Assembly (NCBI GenBank): GCA_020024455.1 | Contig: JAHHTU010000047.1 | Span: 1 to 11,725, forward strand | Direction: 5' to 3' | From: Anaerotignum sp. | Lineage (GTDB): Bacteria > Bacillota > Clostridia > Lachnospirales > Anaerotignaceae | Length of the DNA: 11,725 nucleotides | Part shown: positions 1-7,115 of the stretch, piece after piece | How positions within the stretch are numbered: position 1 is the stretch's first letter | Layout: each line of letters starts with the position of its first letter | Program-made: the position numbers and the translations under genes | The notes under the pieces: generated by a model | Database searches by the model: none | What the model was told of the DNA's origin: nothing | The model's input: only the letters and a program-made list of their open reading frames with translations

Positions 1-34
1 AATGATTTCTCGATTTTGACTCTTTTTTGTTTTG

Positions 35-54
35 TATTCAGTTTTCAAGGTGCA
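35..54 (-). promoter_or_regulatory. boxA-like antitermination site of an rRNA leader
   Basis: Read on the minus strand, this stretch is TGCACCTTGAAAACTGAATA. It closely resembles the boxA-type element (core CTTTGAAAACT) that precedes 16S and 23S rRNA genes in Firmicutes and recruits Nus factors so that rRNA transcripts resist termination. It lies about 45 bases downstream of the promoter at 97-125. Between the two is a segment containing ACGAGAGCGG, which resembles other Firmicute rrn leaders as I remember them. The 16S gene itself would lie beyond position 1 and is not visible. A leader of a tRNA cluster is a less likely alternative. Confidence 0.7.
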
Positions 55-96
55 TATTTTCTTGTGTTTCGCAGCCGCTCTCGTGACTGCCTAGAT

Positions 97-125
97 ATAC
101 TATCACGCCCAGCAAAATCTGTCAA
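97..125 (-). promoter_or_regulatory. Strong sigma-70-type promoter, probably of an rRNA operon
   Basis: On the minus strand a perfect -35 TTGACA (120-125) is followed by a 17-base spacer and a -10 TAGTAT (97-102). An alternative -10 is GTATAT two bases further on. Upstream (126-200) is a long run of A and T tracts that could act as an UP element. The transcript would run leftward out of the window through a boxA-like leader. A consensus -35, A/T tracts and boxA together are typical of rRNA promoters. Transcription would move away from the cvpA terminator in the same direction. Confidence 0.75.
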
Positions 126-240
126 CACTTTTTTTTATTTTTTTTTGATTTTTTTCAACAAAAAACAAAAAAGCTTGATTTTTCAACATTTTTGGAAATC
201 ATTCTTTTATAAAAAAATGAGCAGAAAATATATCCTGCAC

Positions 241-274
241 AAAAAAATAACGGTTTGCAAACCGTTATTTTTTT
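241..274. terminator. Perfect 34-bp palindrome, bidirectional intrinsic terminator
   Basis: Every base from 241 to 257 pairs with its partner from 258 to 274. The GC-containing core is AACGGTTT/AAACCGTT, flanked by A7 on one side and T7 on the other. Either strand therefore gives a hairpin followed by a U tract. It sits 7 bases after the cvpA stop codon and should end the DUF5711-cvpA transcript, insulating it from the rRNA promoter downstream. Confidence 0.85.
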
Positions 275-281
275 ATTTTCA

Positions 282-974
282 TTATGTGAATATGGTCAAT
301 ATAAAGTAAATCAAAAAATTATTTTCATATAAAGGTAATGCAATTTTTGTCATTTGCAACGTTTCAAAAATACCTGCAAACCCGGCATTGCATTGCAACA
401 ATGTCAGCACAAAGCACCACAACCACACCACACACAGACCTTTTATCACTCCTACCAAAAACCCGCAAATACGATTAAAGGTATGCAAGATTGGCAATTC
501 ACTCATTAAATGCAATGCTTTCAGCAAAAATTTTGCTGCCAGAAACACCACAATGAATACCAAAAGCATACTCACGATATTGATACAAATATTTGCCAAA
601 AACCCGGAGATGTAGCCTTGTGTACTTTGTGTATCCAACAACTCATAGACCACAGGATTATTATGTTCCAGCAACGTTTCTTTCAAAAAATGCGGCAGTT
701 TCATATTTTGTATCATATCCATTTGTGCTTGCATCGCAACATTCTCGAGCGTTTGTTCCAAATGTAATTTTTGTGCAATCGTATCTGCCAAAGTAGCAAA
801 AAACGGTGTTTGTCTGAGCAACCGGCTGACCATTGGCGTGAAAAACTTTGTTGCAATCAAACCAACCACCATAGGCAGAAATCCGAATACTGTCATAATA
901 AATCCCCTGCGATACGCCTGTATACCTAACCATACTATCCATGCAACCACAAATCCATCTATCAGATATGGCAT
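282..974 (-). CDS. CvpA family membrane protein
   Basis: This is a 230-residue integral membrane protein. Two hydrophobic segments lie near the N terminus (about residues 4-45), one at about 125-150, one at about 165-190, and a short hydrophobic tail ends the chain. The segment DGFVVAWIVWLGIQAYRRGF at the start and FNRICGFLVGVIKGL near residue 165 match the CvpA pattern of an early Asp with RRG and a later N-R-x-x-G-x-x-x-G. CvpA was first linked to colicin V production in E. coli; in Clostridia its job is unknown, perhaps envelope homeostasis. The chain is longer than the usual 160-180 residues because of a soluble loop at about 50-120. I chose the ATG at 974 because AAGGAGG lies 9 bases upstream. 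A longer in-frame extension would only copy the lysine/glutamine-rich end of the preceding gene. It follows that gene by 22 bases, so the two form one operon. Confidence 0.85.
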   Translation of the reverse strand: MPYLIDGFVVAWIVWLGIQAYRRGFIMTVFGFLPMVVGLIATKFFTPMVSRLLRQTPFFATLADTIAQKLHLEQTLENVAMQAQMDMIQNMKLPHFLKETLLEHNNPVVYELLDTQSTQGYISGFLANICINIVSMLLVFIVVFLAAKFLLKALHLMSELPILHTFNRICGFLVGVIKGLCVVWLWCFVLTLLQCNAGFAGIFETLQMTKIALPLYENNFLIYFILTIFT

Positions 975-996
975 TTTTTCTTTCCTCCTTTCTGGT

Positions 997-2394
997 TTAC
1001 TGTTCTTGCTTTGGTGTTTCTGTTTTTTCCTGCTGGTTCTGCTCTTTTTCCTGTTTGTCTTTTGGTTCGTTTTCTGGTTGTTTTTCTTTTTGCTTGTTGT
1101 TTGATTGTTTTTCTTTTGTTTTTTCTTCTTTTGTTGCTTCTGGTTCTGTTTGTTTCTTTGTTGTTTGTTGTTGTGTTGGTTGCACACCGTCTTTTGTCAT
1201 ATTGCATATCATCGCATTTTCCTGTCCCACAACCAGTACTGTTGAAAATTTTTCCATCGGAATCAGTTCGGCAACATCTTGTGTTGCTTGATACTTCCAA
1301 GCCATATTCCCTGTATGACGCAACCCCAGATATGTCTTGTTTATTCCAATAATGACACCATCTTCCCAAGCACTCAAATAAGATATTTTCTTTTCATTTT
1401 CAAAAAAAGCATCTTTTGTGCCATCATTTTTCAACCAATATACCATACCGGTTTTTTCTTTGCTTTCTCCGCCCATACCTTCTCCCAACACAAACACAAT
1501 ATGGTTTTTGTCTTGGAATGAAATATAATCTATGGTATTGTTTAGCGGATATTCCCAAACGGTATTTTTACCATCAAATCCATAAATACCTCTGTCAGAT
1601 ACAGCCGCCAATATACCATTTTCACGGAAACTGATTGCACCAACCACCTCATTGTTTCGCATCACAGAAGAAAACAAACTATCTGTATACTGTTCGCTGT
1701 CCTCCGGATTGATATAGAAAAAAGAAATCAAGCCAATGGGATAGACATCTGTGGTATCCACATAACTGATGGCAAATGTTTTATCATCGTCTGATATATC
1801 TGTTGCGATTGGATAAATGCCTTTGCTTTCTTCGATTCTCCCTTTCAGCAGTGTCCCTTTATTATTGTATACTTTAATTTCATATTGCCCTTCTTTTTTT
1901 TCAATCAAAGAAAGGTATCCATTGGTATTCAATGCAAACTGCATCAAATTTCCCTCTAATTGTACTTGATATTGCAAACCTGCCTCATGGTAGACACGCA
2001 CCATTTTCCCATTCATATCCCCCACTGCGGCGAACTTTCCTTCTTGCACCACAGACGGTGCCGTCATATTAAAAGTATCATTCCATTTTTGGTCACCATA
2101 GCTATTATAGTACTTTGCCCCATCTTTGGTACATAACAAAAAAGATTTATCAAACACTGCAAATCCTGCATGACTGCCGGCATCTAATGAAACTTCTCCC
2201 ACCACATGGCTTGGTACTTGTTTTTCTTGTTTTTGATTGGATTTATCCATATGTACAAAGATTTCTTTGATTTTTCCGCTACCATACATGGTATCTGCAT
2301 ATAGCAATCCACTTCCAATACAAACACATAAAGTCACACCCAATAAAATTTTTGTTTTTCGTTTCATGTGTTTTTTATTTTTTGGCTCGTCCAT
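997..2394 (-). CDS. DUF5711-like membrane-anchored beta-propeller protein
   Basis: This is a 465-residue protein with a short basic N terminus, one membrane segment at about residues 15-33, and an extracellular body to about residue 400. The body consists of repeated beta-rich blocks, for example FALNTNGYLSLIEKK, AISFRENGILAAVSDRG and VYWLKNDGTK, which look like propeller blades. The layout and the cvpA neighbour fit the DUF5711 family of Clostridia, recognised here from memory of its architecture; the function is unknown. The last 60 or so residues are a low-complexity tail made almost only of Gln, Lys, Glu, Thr, Pro and Asn, perhaps a spacer in the cell wall. The start is supported by GAGGGGTGAG upstream of the ATG; Met10 is an alternative. 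A good promoter lies directly upstream (2427-2455), and cvpA follows in the same operon. Confidence 0.72.
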   Translation of the reverse strand: MDEPKNKKHMKRKTKILLGVTLCVCIGSGLLYADTMYGSGKIKEIFVHMDKSNQKQEKQVPSHVVGEVSLDAGSHAGFAVFDKSFLLCTKDGAKYYNSYGDQKWNDTFNMTAPSVVQEGKFAAVGDMNGKMVRVYHEAGLQYQVQLEGNLMQFALNTNGYLSLIEKKEGQYEIKVYNNKGTLLKGRIEESKGIYPIATDISDDDKTFAISYVDTTDVYPIGLISFFYINPEDSEQYTDSLFSSVMRNNEVVGAISFRENGILAAVSDRGIYGFDGKNTVWEYPLNNTIDYISFQDKNHIVFVLGEGMGGESKEKTGMVYWLKNDGTKDAFFENEKKISYLSAWEDGVIIGINKTYLGLRHTGNMAWKYQATQDVAELIPMEKFSTVLVVGQENAMICNMTKDGVQPTQQQTTKKQTEPEATKEEKTKEKQSNNKQKEKQPENEPKDKQEKEQNQQEKTETPKQEQ

Positions 2395-2426
2395 ATTCTC
2401 TCACCCCTCAGCCATATTTTTGCTTC

Positions 2427-2455
2427 ATCATACTACATTTTATATCCTTTTGCAA
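2427..2455 (-). promoter_or_regulatory. Promoter of the DUF5711-cvpA operon
   Basis: On the minus strand a -35 TTGCAA (2450-2455) and a -10 TATGAT (2427-2432) are separated by exactly 17 bases. The expected start of transcription is about 25 bases before the ATG at 2394, which leaves room for the ribosome binding site. It lies just downstream of the terminator that closes the preceding pepF operon, so the two operons appear independently controlled. Confidence 0.6.
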
Positions 2456-2482
2456 ACTGGCTTTTACACAGAAATCCGCAAA

Positions 2483-2508
2483 AAAAAGACAGTTTACACT
2501 GTCTTTTT
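2483..2508 (-). terminator. Intrinsic terminator after the pepF-SUKH operon
   Basis: An 11-bp stem, AAAAAGACAGT paired with ACTGTCTTTTT, closes a TTAC loop. Read on the minus strand the stem is followed by a run of T. It lies 14 bases past the stop codon of the SUKH-like gene. Confidence 0.85.
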
Positions 2509-2522
2509 CATGCCTGTATTTT

Positions 2523-2966
2523 TTATAAATCCGGAAATAAATAACAGTATACAGGCTTTGTCTGCTCCAATAATGTTGCAAAATTTTCTGCTAGTTGGAA
2601 ACAACCTTCACTTTCCCAAGACATATCGTTTGCCCCCACCAGATACACAAACGAATTTTGTTTTCGCATATCAAACAAGAAAAAATTTCCGTATCCGTCC
2701 ATAGCAAACGGCAATGCATAAGGCATATACCTTTCAAACGCATATATTTCGTAAAAATCACAAATCTCACGCATAGAAAACATCTGATATTCCCGTTCTC
2801 CCCGCAAAAATCCGCCACCATTGCTTTCCAACAAAAAATTTTGATAAGACGTATCCAAAATGGTCACCGGAAAATTCTTTTCTTTCAACCAATGATACAA
2901 TCCACAAAACTCCTGCTCTGTTGCCGGCATATTTTGGGATATAATTTCATCAAACCGTTCCAGCAT
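2523..2966 (-). CDS. SMI1/KNR4 (SUKH-like) family protein
   Basis: This is a 147-residue soluble protein with no signal peptide or membrane segment. The middle and C-terminal parts fit the SUKH fold: a conserved SNGGGF at about residues 48-53, a FSMREICDFYE helix, then LPFAMDGYGNFFLFDMR, matching the family pattern of Pro, a small acidic turn and Gly-Asn before a strand. SUKH proteins often act as immunity proteins against bacterial toxins, or as general protein-binding modules. No toxin gene is visible nearby, so this may be an orphan. The start at 2966 is preferred because AGGAGGG lies 6 bases upstream. The ATG at 2990, eight codons earlier, would overlap the pepF stop codon and lacks such a site. 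The gene begins 20 bases after pepF ends and is probably co-transcribed with it. The family call rests on motif reading only. Confidence 0.72.
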   Translation of the reverse strand: MLERFDEIISQNMPATEQEFCGLYHWLKEKNFPVTILDTSYQNFLLESNGGGFLRGEREYQMFSMREICDFYEIYAFERYMPYALPFAMDGYGNFFLFDMRKQNSFVYLVGANDMSWESEGCFQLAENFATLLEQTKPVYCYLFPDL

Positions 2967-2986
2967 TGGATACCCTCCTATCATAT

Positions 2987-4816
2987 TCAATGGTTGTTTT
3001 GCTCATTTGCAAACCGTTCCATTTCGTCCAATAAATCCGCAAATACTTTCATTGCATTTTCAATCGCTTCCGTTTTTGACATATCCACGCCTGCACCTTT
3101 GAGCAAATCAATGGAGTATGCACTGTCGCCTTTGGATAAAAAGTCCAGATATGCCTGTACCGCAGATTCTCCCTCCTGCAATATCTTTCTGGATAATGCG
3201 ATTGCGGCACTGTACCCTGTTGCATATTGATACACATAAAATGCGTTATAAAAATGAGGAATTCTTGCCCATTCTATATCAATTTGATGGTCTACCACAA
3301 TATCCTCACCAAAATACAGGATATTCAAATCACGGTATATTTTGTTTAACACTTCCCACGTCAAAGGCTCACCTTTTTCAACCATTTCATGTGTCATTTT
3401 TTCAAATTCCGCAAACATGGTCTGACGGAACAGTGTCCCTCTGAATTGTTCCAAGAAATAATTTACCAAATACTTTTTCATATTTTGGTCATCTGTGTGT
3501 TGCAACAAATACTCCATCAACAATGCCTCGTTGCAGGTGGAAGCCACTTCTGCCACAAAAATTTTGTGTCCGCTATACAAATAAGGCTGTTTTTCCCAAG
3601 TAAACCAGCTATGCAATGCGTGTCCCATTTCATGTGCCAATGTAAACATACTATTGATGGTATCGTTATGGTTGAGCAACACAAAAGGGTGTACTCCATA
3701 ACTGCCCCAAGAATATGCACCACCTCTTTTGCCTTCGTTTTCGTACACATCAATCCAGCCGCTTTCCAACCCATGTTCCAAAGCCTCAGCATACTCTTTG
3801 CCCATCACTGCCAATGCTTTTTTTACAGTTTTTTTCGCTTCTTCAAATGAGATTTTGTCCTGTACATCTTCCACCAAAGGGGCATACAAATCGTACATAT
3901 GCACTTCGTCCAAATTGAGCATTTTTTTGCGTAATGCAACATAGCGATGCATCAATGGCAAATGCTTATGCACCGTTTCAATCAAATTGTCATACACAGA
4001 TATCGGAATGTTATCATCAGCTAACGCCATGGCAAGTGCAGAATCATATTTTTTTGTTAGTGCAAAAAACACATCACTTTTGACAGATGCCGCATATGTT
4101 GCCGCCAACATATTTTTCTGTTTTTCATATGCTGCATATAACGTTTCAAATGCTTCTTTTCTGACACGTCTGTCGGTACTTTCCAAAAACGTGATATATC
4201 TGCCCTTTGTCAAAGGCACACGGTCGCCGTCCGCATCGGTAATCTCTCCAAAACGCATATCAGCATCGTTGCACATGGTAAATATATTTTGTGGTGCTGC
4301 ACCCAATTCTGCGGCTTTCGCCAACAAATTTTCTTCTGTTGCAGAAAGCGTGTGTGCTTTTTGACGCAATATATTATCAAAAAAATGGTCATACATTGCA
4401 AAATCTTCCGCACGCTCCATACGAAAATCTGCCAACACATCATCGGGAATGGCAAGAATTGCGGGAACCAAAAAGGAGGTTGCCGCAGAATATTGAATCA
4501 GCAAAGACTCCGCTCTTGCCGCCAACCCTTGATAATATGCATTTGCACTGTCTTCATGCATACGCATATTGGCATACGTATATAGCTGGTCTAATTGCAA
4601 AGAAACTTCTGCATTTGTTTCCAAAAATGCCAATAATGTTTCTGCACTCTCTCCCAAATGCTCTGCATATGCCGCAAGCTCCGGCAATGCTGTATCCACC
4701 TGTGCATACACTTCTTCCCAAATACTGTCGTTTGCATAATAATCTTCAATCTTCCAGCGATTGCTTTGTGCCACTTCACTTCTTTTTGGTAGTATATGTT
4801 TCAAAGAGTTCCACAT
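2987..4816 (-). CDS. pepF: Oligoendopeptidase F (peptidase family M3)
   Basis: This is a 609-residue cytosolic zinc metallopeptidase that cuts short peptides (roughly 7-17 residues in characterised PepF), used in peptide turnover and nutrition. The zinc site is complete: HEMGH at residues 395-399 supplies two His ligands and the catalytic Glu396, and Glu423 in AEVASTCNE supplies the third ligand. The N-terminal LPKRSEV...WKIEDYY and the long helical region before the active site are typical of PepF, and the full length is normal (about 600). The ATG at 4816 has GAGAGG touching it with no spacer, which is unusual. A TTG four codons later, 11 bases after the same purine run, is a possible alternative start; either way the family N terminus is kept. 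It leads an operon with the SUKH-like gene and is divergent from glgA. Confidence 0.97.
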   Translation of the reverse strand: MWNSLKHILPKRSEVAQSNRWKIEDYYANDSIWEEVYAQVDTALPELAAYAEHLGESAETLLAFLETNAEVSLQLDQLYTYANMRMHEDSANAYYQGLAARAESLLIQYSAATSFLVPAILAIPDDVLADFRMERAEDFAMYDHFFDNILRQKAHTLSATEENLLAKAAELGAAPQNIFTMCNDADMRFGEITDADGDRVPLTKGRYITFLESTDRRVRKEAFETLYAAYEKQKNMLAATYAASVKSDVFFALTKKYDSALAMALADDNIPISVYDNLIETVHKHLPLMHRYVALRKKMLNLDEVHMYDLYAPLVEDVQDKISFEEAKKTVKKALAVMGKEYAEALEHGLESGWIDVYENEGKRGGAYSWGSYGVHPFVLLNHNDTINSMFTLAHEMGHALHSWFTWEKQPYLYSGHKIFVAEVASTCNEALLMEYLLQHTDDQNMKKYLVNYFLEQFRGTLFRQTMFAEFEKMTHEMVEKGEPLTWEVLNKIYRDLNILYFGEDIVVDHQIDIEWARIPHFYNAFYVYQYATGYSAAIALSRKILQEGESAVQAYLDFLSKGDSAYSIDLLKGAGVDMSKTEAIENAMKVFADLLDEMERFANEQNNH

Positions 4817-5102
4817 CCTCTCATTTATAAATAAAATTTTATCATATTATTTTTTACAAAAAATAAAATGATATGCTTTCTTTGTTGTAGTATATCATGT
4901 TTCTGTTTGTGTTAAAAGACAAATTCCATAAAATCCCACGGCAAAACAACAAAAATATGATTCTCAGGAAAAATATGGTAAAAAAATACAGCATTTCCAT
5001 TTTCTTTTGAAACTTCTGTGTAAAATATCCATAGAAAAAGAAAAATTATATTCTTGCTGAAATCCAAAGTTCATAGTATCATGATAGATGAGGTGAAAAT
5101 GC
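4817..5102. promoter_or_regulatory. Divergent pepF/glgA intergenic region
   Basis: This very AT-rich spacer must hold promoters for both flanking genes. On the plus strand a weak candidate for glgA is TTGTGT (4907-4912) with TAAAAT (4929-4934) and a 16-base spacer, which would give a long leader. TTGCTG with TATCAT (5077-5082) is another, but it sits too close to the ribosome binding site. For pepF the AT-rich TATGATAAAAT stretch just upstream could hold a -10, without a convincing -35. I see no riboswitch or terminator. Confidence 0.35.
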
Positions 5103-6533
5103 ATGAAAAATTGCTTGAAAGTATTGATTGTTGCATCTGAATCTTCTCCTTTTGTCAAAAGTGGTGGATTGGGAGATGTTGTTGGTTCTTTGCCAAAAGC
5201 CTTGCGTGCACAAGGTGTCGATGTACGTGTGGTCATTCCACGCCATCGTAGCATCAAAGACAATACCATGTATGGTGTAGAATATTTGGGTGAGTTCCCC
5301 GTACACTTGTTTTGGAGAACCCAACAAGCAAAAATATTGGTAAAACCCGGCGAAGTTCCTGTTTATTTTATAGAAAATGATTTTTATTTTGGACGTGACA
5401 CATTGTATGGTTATGGTGATGATAATGAACGTTTTGCCTTTTTTGGTAAAGCCGTTTTGGATATGATGGCAATGCTGGATTTTTACCCAGATGTCTTGCA
5501 TTGCAATGACTGGCAAACAGGGCCTGTCTGTATGTATCTGAAAGAAATCTATCGCAAAATGATATATTATGCTGATATCAAAACATTGTTCACCATACAC
5601 AATTTGCAGTATCAAGGGAATTTTAACAAGAATACGATGGATTTATTGGGTGTTTCCTATGATTGTTATCAAAATGGAAATATTGAATTTTATGATGATG
5701 TCAGTTATATGAAAATGGGCTTAATCTATGCAGATAAAATCAGCACCGTCAGCCAAACTTATGCCAAAGAAATACAGCAATGGCAATATGGATATGGTAT
5801 GGACGGTATTTTACGCAGTCGTTCCAACGACTTATACGGTATCATCAACGGCATTGACTTCCATATCCATAATCCCGCAACAGACACACGTATTCCTGTC
5901 TGTTATGATGTCGACCATCTGGACGGCAAAGCAGAAAACAAACGCCTGTTAAAAGAACGCCTTGGGCTGGAACAAAGGGAAGTCCCTTTGATTGCCATGA
6001 TTACCCGTTTGGCGGACCAAAAAGGTGTGGACATTCTTTCTGATGTATTTGATGCTTTGATGCAGCGTGATGTACAGTTTGTATTGTTGGGTACGGGAGA
6101 ACCCCGTTTCGAGCATCTGTTTCGTACATTCCAAGACCGCTACCCGAACAAAGTTTCTGCAAATCTATTTTTTGATGAAACATTGGCACAACAAATTTAT
6201 GCAGGTGCAGATATGTTTTTGATGCCCTCTTTGTTTGAACCTTGCGGCTTGGGGCAAATGTTCAGTTTGCGTTACGGTACCATTCCCATTGCCCGCAAAA
6301 CGGGCGGCTTGGCAGATACCATCACCCATTACAACGAACAAACACAACAAGGCAATGGCTTTTTGTTTGAAACTTATGACGCAAACGGCTTATTGTGGGC
6401 AGTTGACCAAGCATTATCTGTTTACCGTAAAGGAAAAGACGCATGGACACCCGTTGTCAAAAATGCAATGGCTTGTGATTATTCTTGGACAAATTCCGCT
6501 TATGCCTATATCCAATTATACGAAAGCCTGTAA
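5103..6533 (+). CDS. glgA: Glycogen synthase (ADP-glucose type, GT5 family)
   Basis: This is a 476-residue cytosolic glycosyltransferase that adds glucose from ADP-glucose to the growing alpha-1,4 glucan in glycogen synthesis. The GT-B fold signatures are all present: KSGGLGDVVGSLPKAL at residues 19-34 (Lys19 matches the substrate-binding Lys15 of E. coli GlgA), TIHNLQYQGNF, NGIDFHIHNP, and PSLFEPCGLGQMFSLRYGT with Glu379, the counterpart of the E. coli catalytic Glu377, followed by RKTGGLADTI. The length equals that of typical GlgA. GAGGTGA ends 6 bases before the ATG. The usual partners glgB, glgC and glgD are not in the window, so this is a stand-alone copy here. A strong terminator follows 5 bases after the stop codon. 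Confidence 0.97.
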   Translation: MKNCLKVLIVASESSPFVKSGGLGDVVGSLPKALRAQGVDVRVVIPRHRSIKDNTMYGVEYLGEFPVHLFWRTQQAKILVKPGEVPVYFIENDFYFGRDTLYGYGDDNERFAFFGKAVLDMMAMLDFYPDVLHCNDWQTGPVCMYLKEIYRKMIYYADIKTLFTIHNLQYQGNFNKNTMDLLGVSYDCYQNGNIEFYDDVSYMKMGLIYADKISTVSQTYAKEIQQWQYGYGMDGILRSRSNDLYGIINGIDFHIHNPATDTRIPVCYDVDHLDGKAENKRLLKERLGLEQREVPLIAMITRLADQKGVDILSDVFDALMQRDVQFVLLGTGEPRFEHLFRTFQDRYPNKVSANLFFDETLAQQIYAGADMFLMPSLFEPCGLGQMFSLRYGTIPIARKTGGLADTITHYNEQTQQGNGFLFETYDANGLLWAVDQALSVYRKGKDAWTPVVKNAMACDYSWTNSAYAYIQLYESL

Positions 6534-6538
6534 TACAC

Positions 6539-6579
6539 AAAAGCGTATACTCTGCGGTTGCAAAGTATACGCTTTTTTT
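6539..6579 (+). terminator. Terminator between convergent glgA and tspO
   Basis: A 13-bp stem, AAAAGCGTATACT paired with AGTATACGCTTTT, has a 12-base loop and is followed by a T run. It ends glgA. On the other strand the same hairpin lies right after the tspO stop codon and has a short T4 tract, so it probably also serves tspO. Confidence 0.88.
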
Positions 6580-7039
6580 ATGCCAAAAAACAAATACTGA
6601 TATTCAAATATCCTGCAAATGTCACCCAAATCAGATATGGTATTTGCAAATATGCCGCTGTTTTGTCTATTTTTGCAAATTCTTTTATCATCTGCACAAT
6701 CAAAATCCACAATCCCACCAACCAAGCAAATGCCAACAAACATCTGTTCCATTTGAAAAACAGAAACGGCCAACCCCATTGTACCACCAACTGCAACAAA
6801 AAGGCTTTTTTTGCCTCTGCCTCATTCGCATCTTCTTTTCGCAATATCATACAAATGGAAATCCCCATCAAAATATATAATATTGTCCAAACCACAGGAA
6901 ACACCCAACTTGGTGGTGATAATGGCGGTTTTGCCATACTTTCGTATCCATTTCCACTGCCGGATAAAAAACCGACAATCACACCCGAAACCAACGGCAA
7001 CAAACCATATATCAAACACGTTTTCTTTTTCCCTGCCAT
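6578..7039 (-). CDS. tspO: TspO/MBR family membrane protein
   Basis: This is a 153-residue protein of five membrane helices, the normal length for TspO (mitochondrial benzodiazepine receptor homologue). These proteins bind porphyrins, haem-related tetrapyrroles and sterol-like ligands and take part in stress and tetrapyrrole handling. The hallmark loop-and-helix KPPLSPPSWVFPVVWTILY (about residues 38-56) is intact, as are the WPFLFF helix and the final PYLIWVTFAGYLN. I chose the ATG at 7039 because AAGGGG precedes it at good spacing. An upstream in-frame ATG at 7093 would add 18 polar residues without a ribosome binding site. It diverges from the vWA gene and converges on glgA. No tetrapyrrole genes lie next to it, so its role here is open. 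Confidence 0.94.
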   Translation of the reverse strand: MAGKKKTCLIYGLLPLVSGVIVGFLSGSGNGYESMAKPPLSPPSWVFPVVWTILYILMGISICMILRKEDANEAEAKKAFLLQLVVQWGWPFLFFKWNRCLLAFAWLVGLWILIVQMIKEFAKIDKTAAYLQIPYLIWVTFAGYLNISICFLA

Positions 7040-7115
7040 GTTTTTGCCCCCTTTTTCACAAAATTCCCTTTTGGACATATCATATGGTATCACAAATATT
7101 ATGGAGGTATTTTCT

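Noticed and set aside
16..309. 97-residue plus-strand frame at the left edge
   Set aside because: It crosses the palindromic terminator and the antisense rRNA promoter and is Phe/Lys-rich from A/T tracts only.
975..1187. N-terminal extension of the CvpA protein with 71 Lys/Gln-rich residues
   Set aside because: It is the alternative frame of the low-complexity end of the preceding gene, and a strong ribosome binding site supports the start at 974.
2595..4830. Several long plus-strand frames opposite pepF and the SUKH-like gene
   Set aside because: They are shadows of conserved minus-strand genes, lack ribosome binding sites and show no recognisable motifs.
4817..5102. Riboswitch or T-box upstream of glgA
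   Set aside because: No conserved aptamer motif or terminator/antiterminator pair is visible in this AT-rich spacer.
6558..7100. 186-residue N-terminal extension of the vWA protein
   Set aside because: It lies antisense to the well-supported tspO gene and crosses a terminator; the GGAGG site marks the start at 7116.
7040..7115. Near-palindrome around CATATG as an operator between tspO and the vWA gene
   Set aside because: The symmetry is imperfect and neither strand shows a clear -35/-10 pair, so I could not support a specific site.
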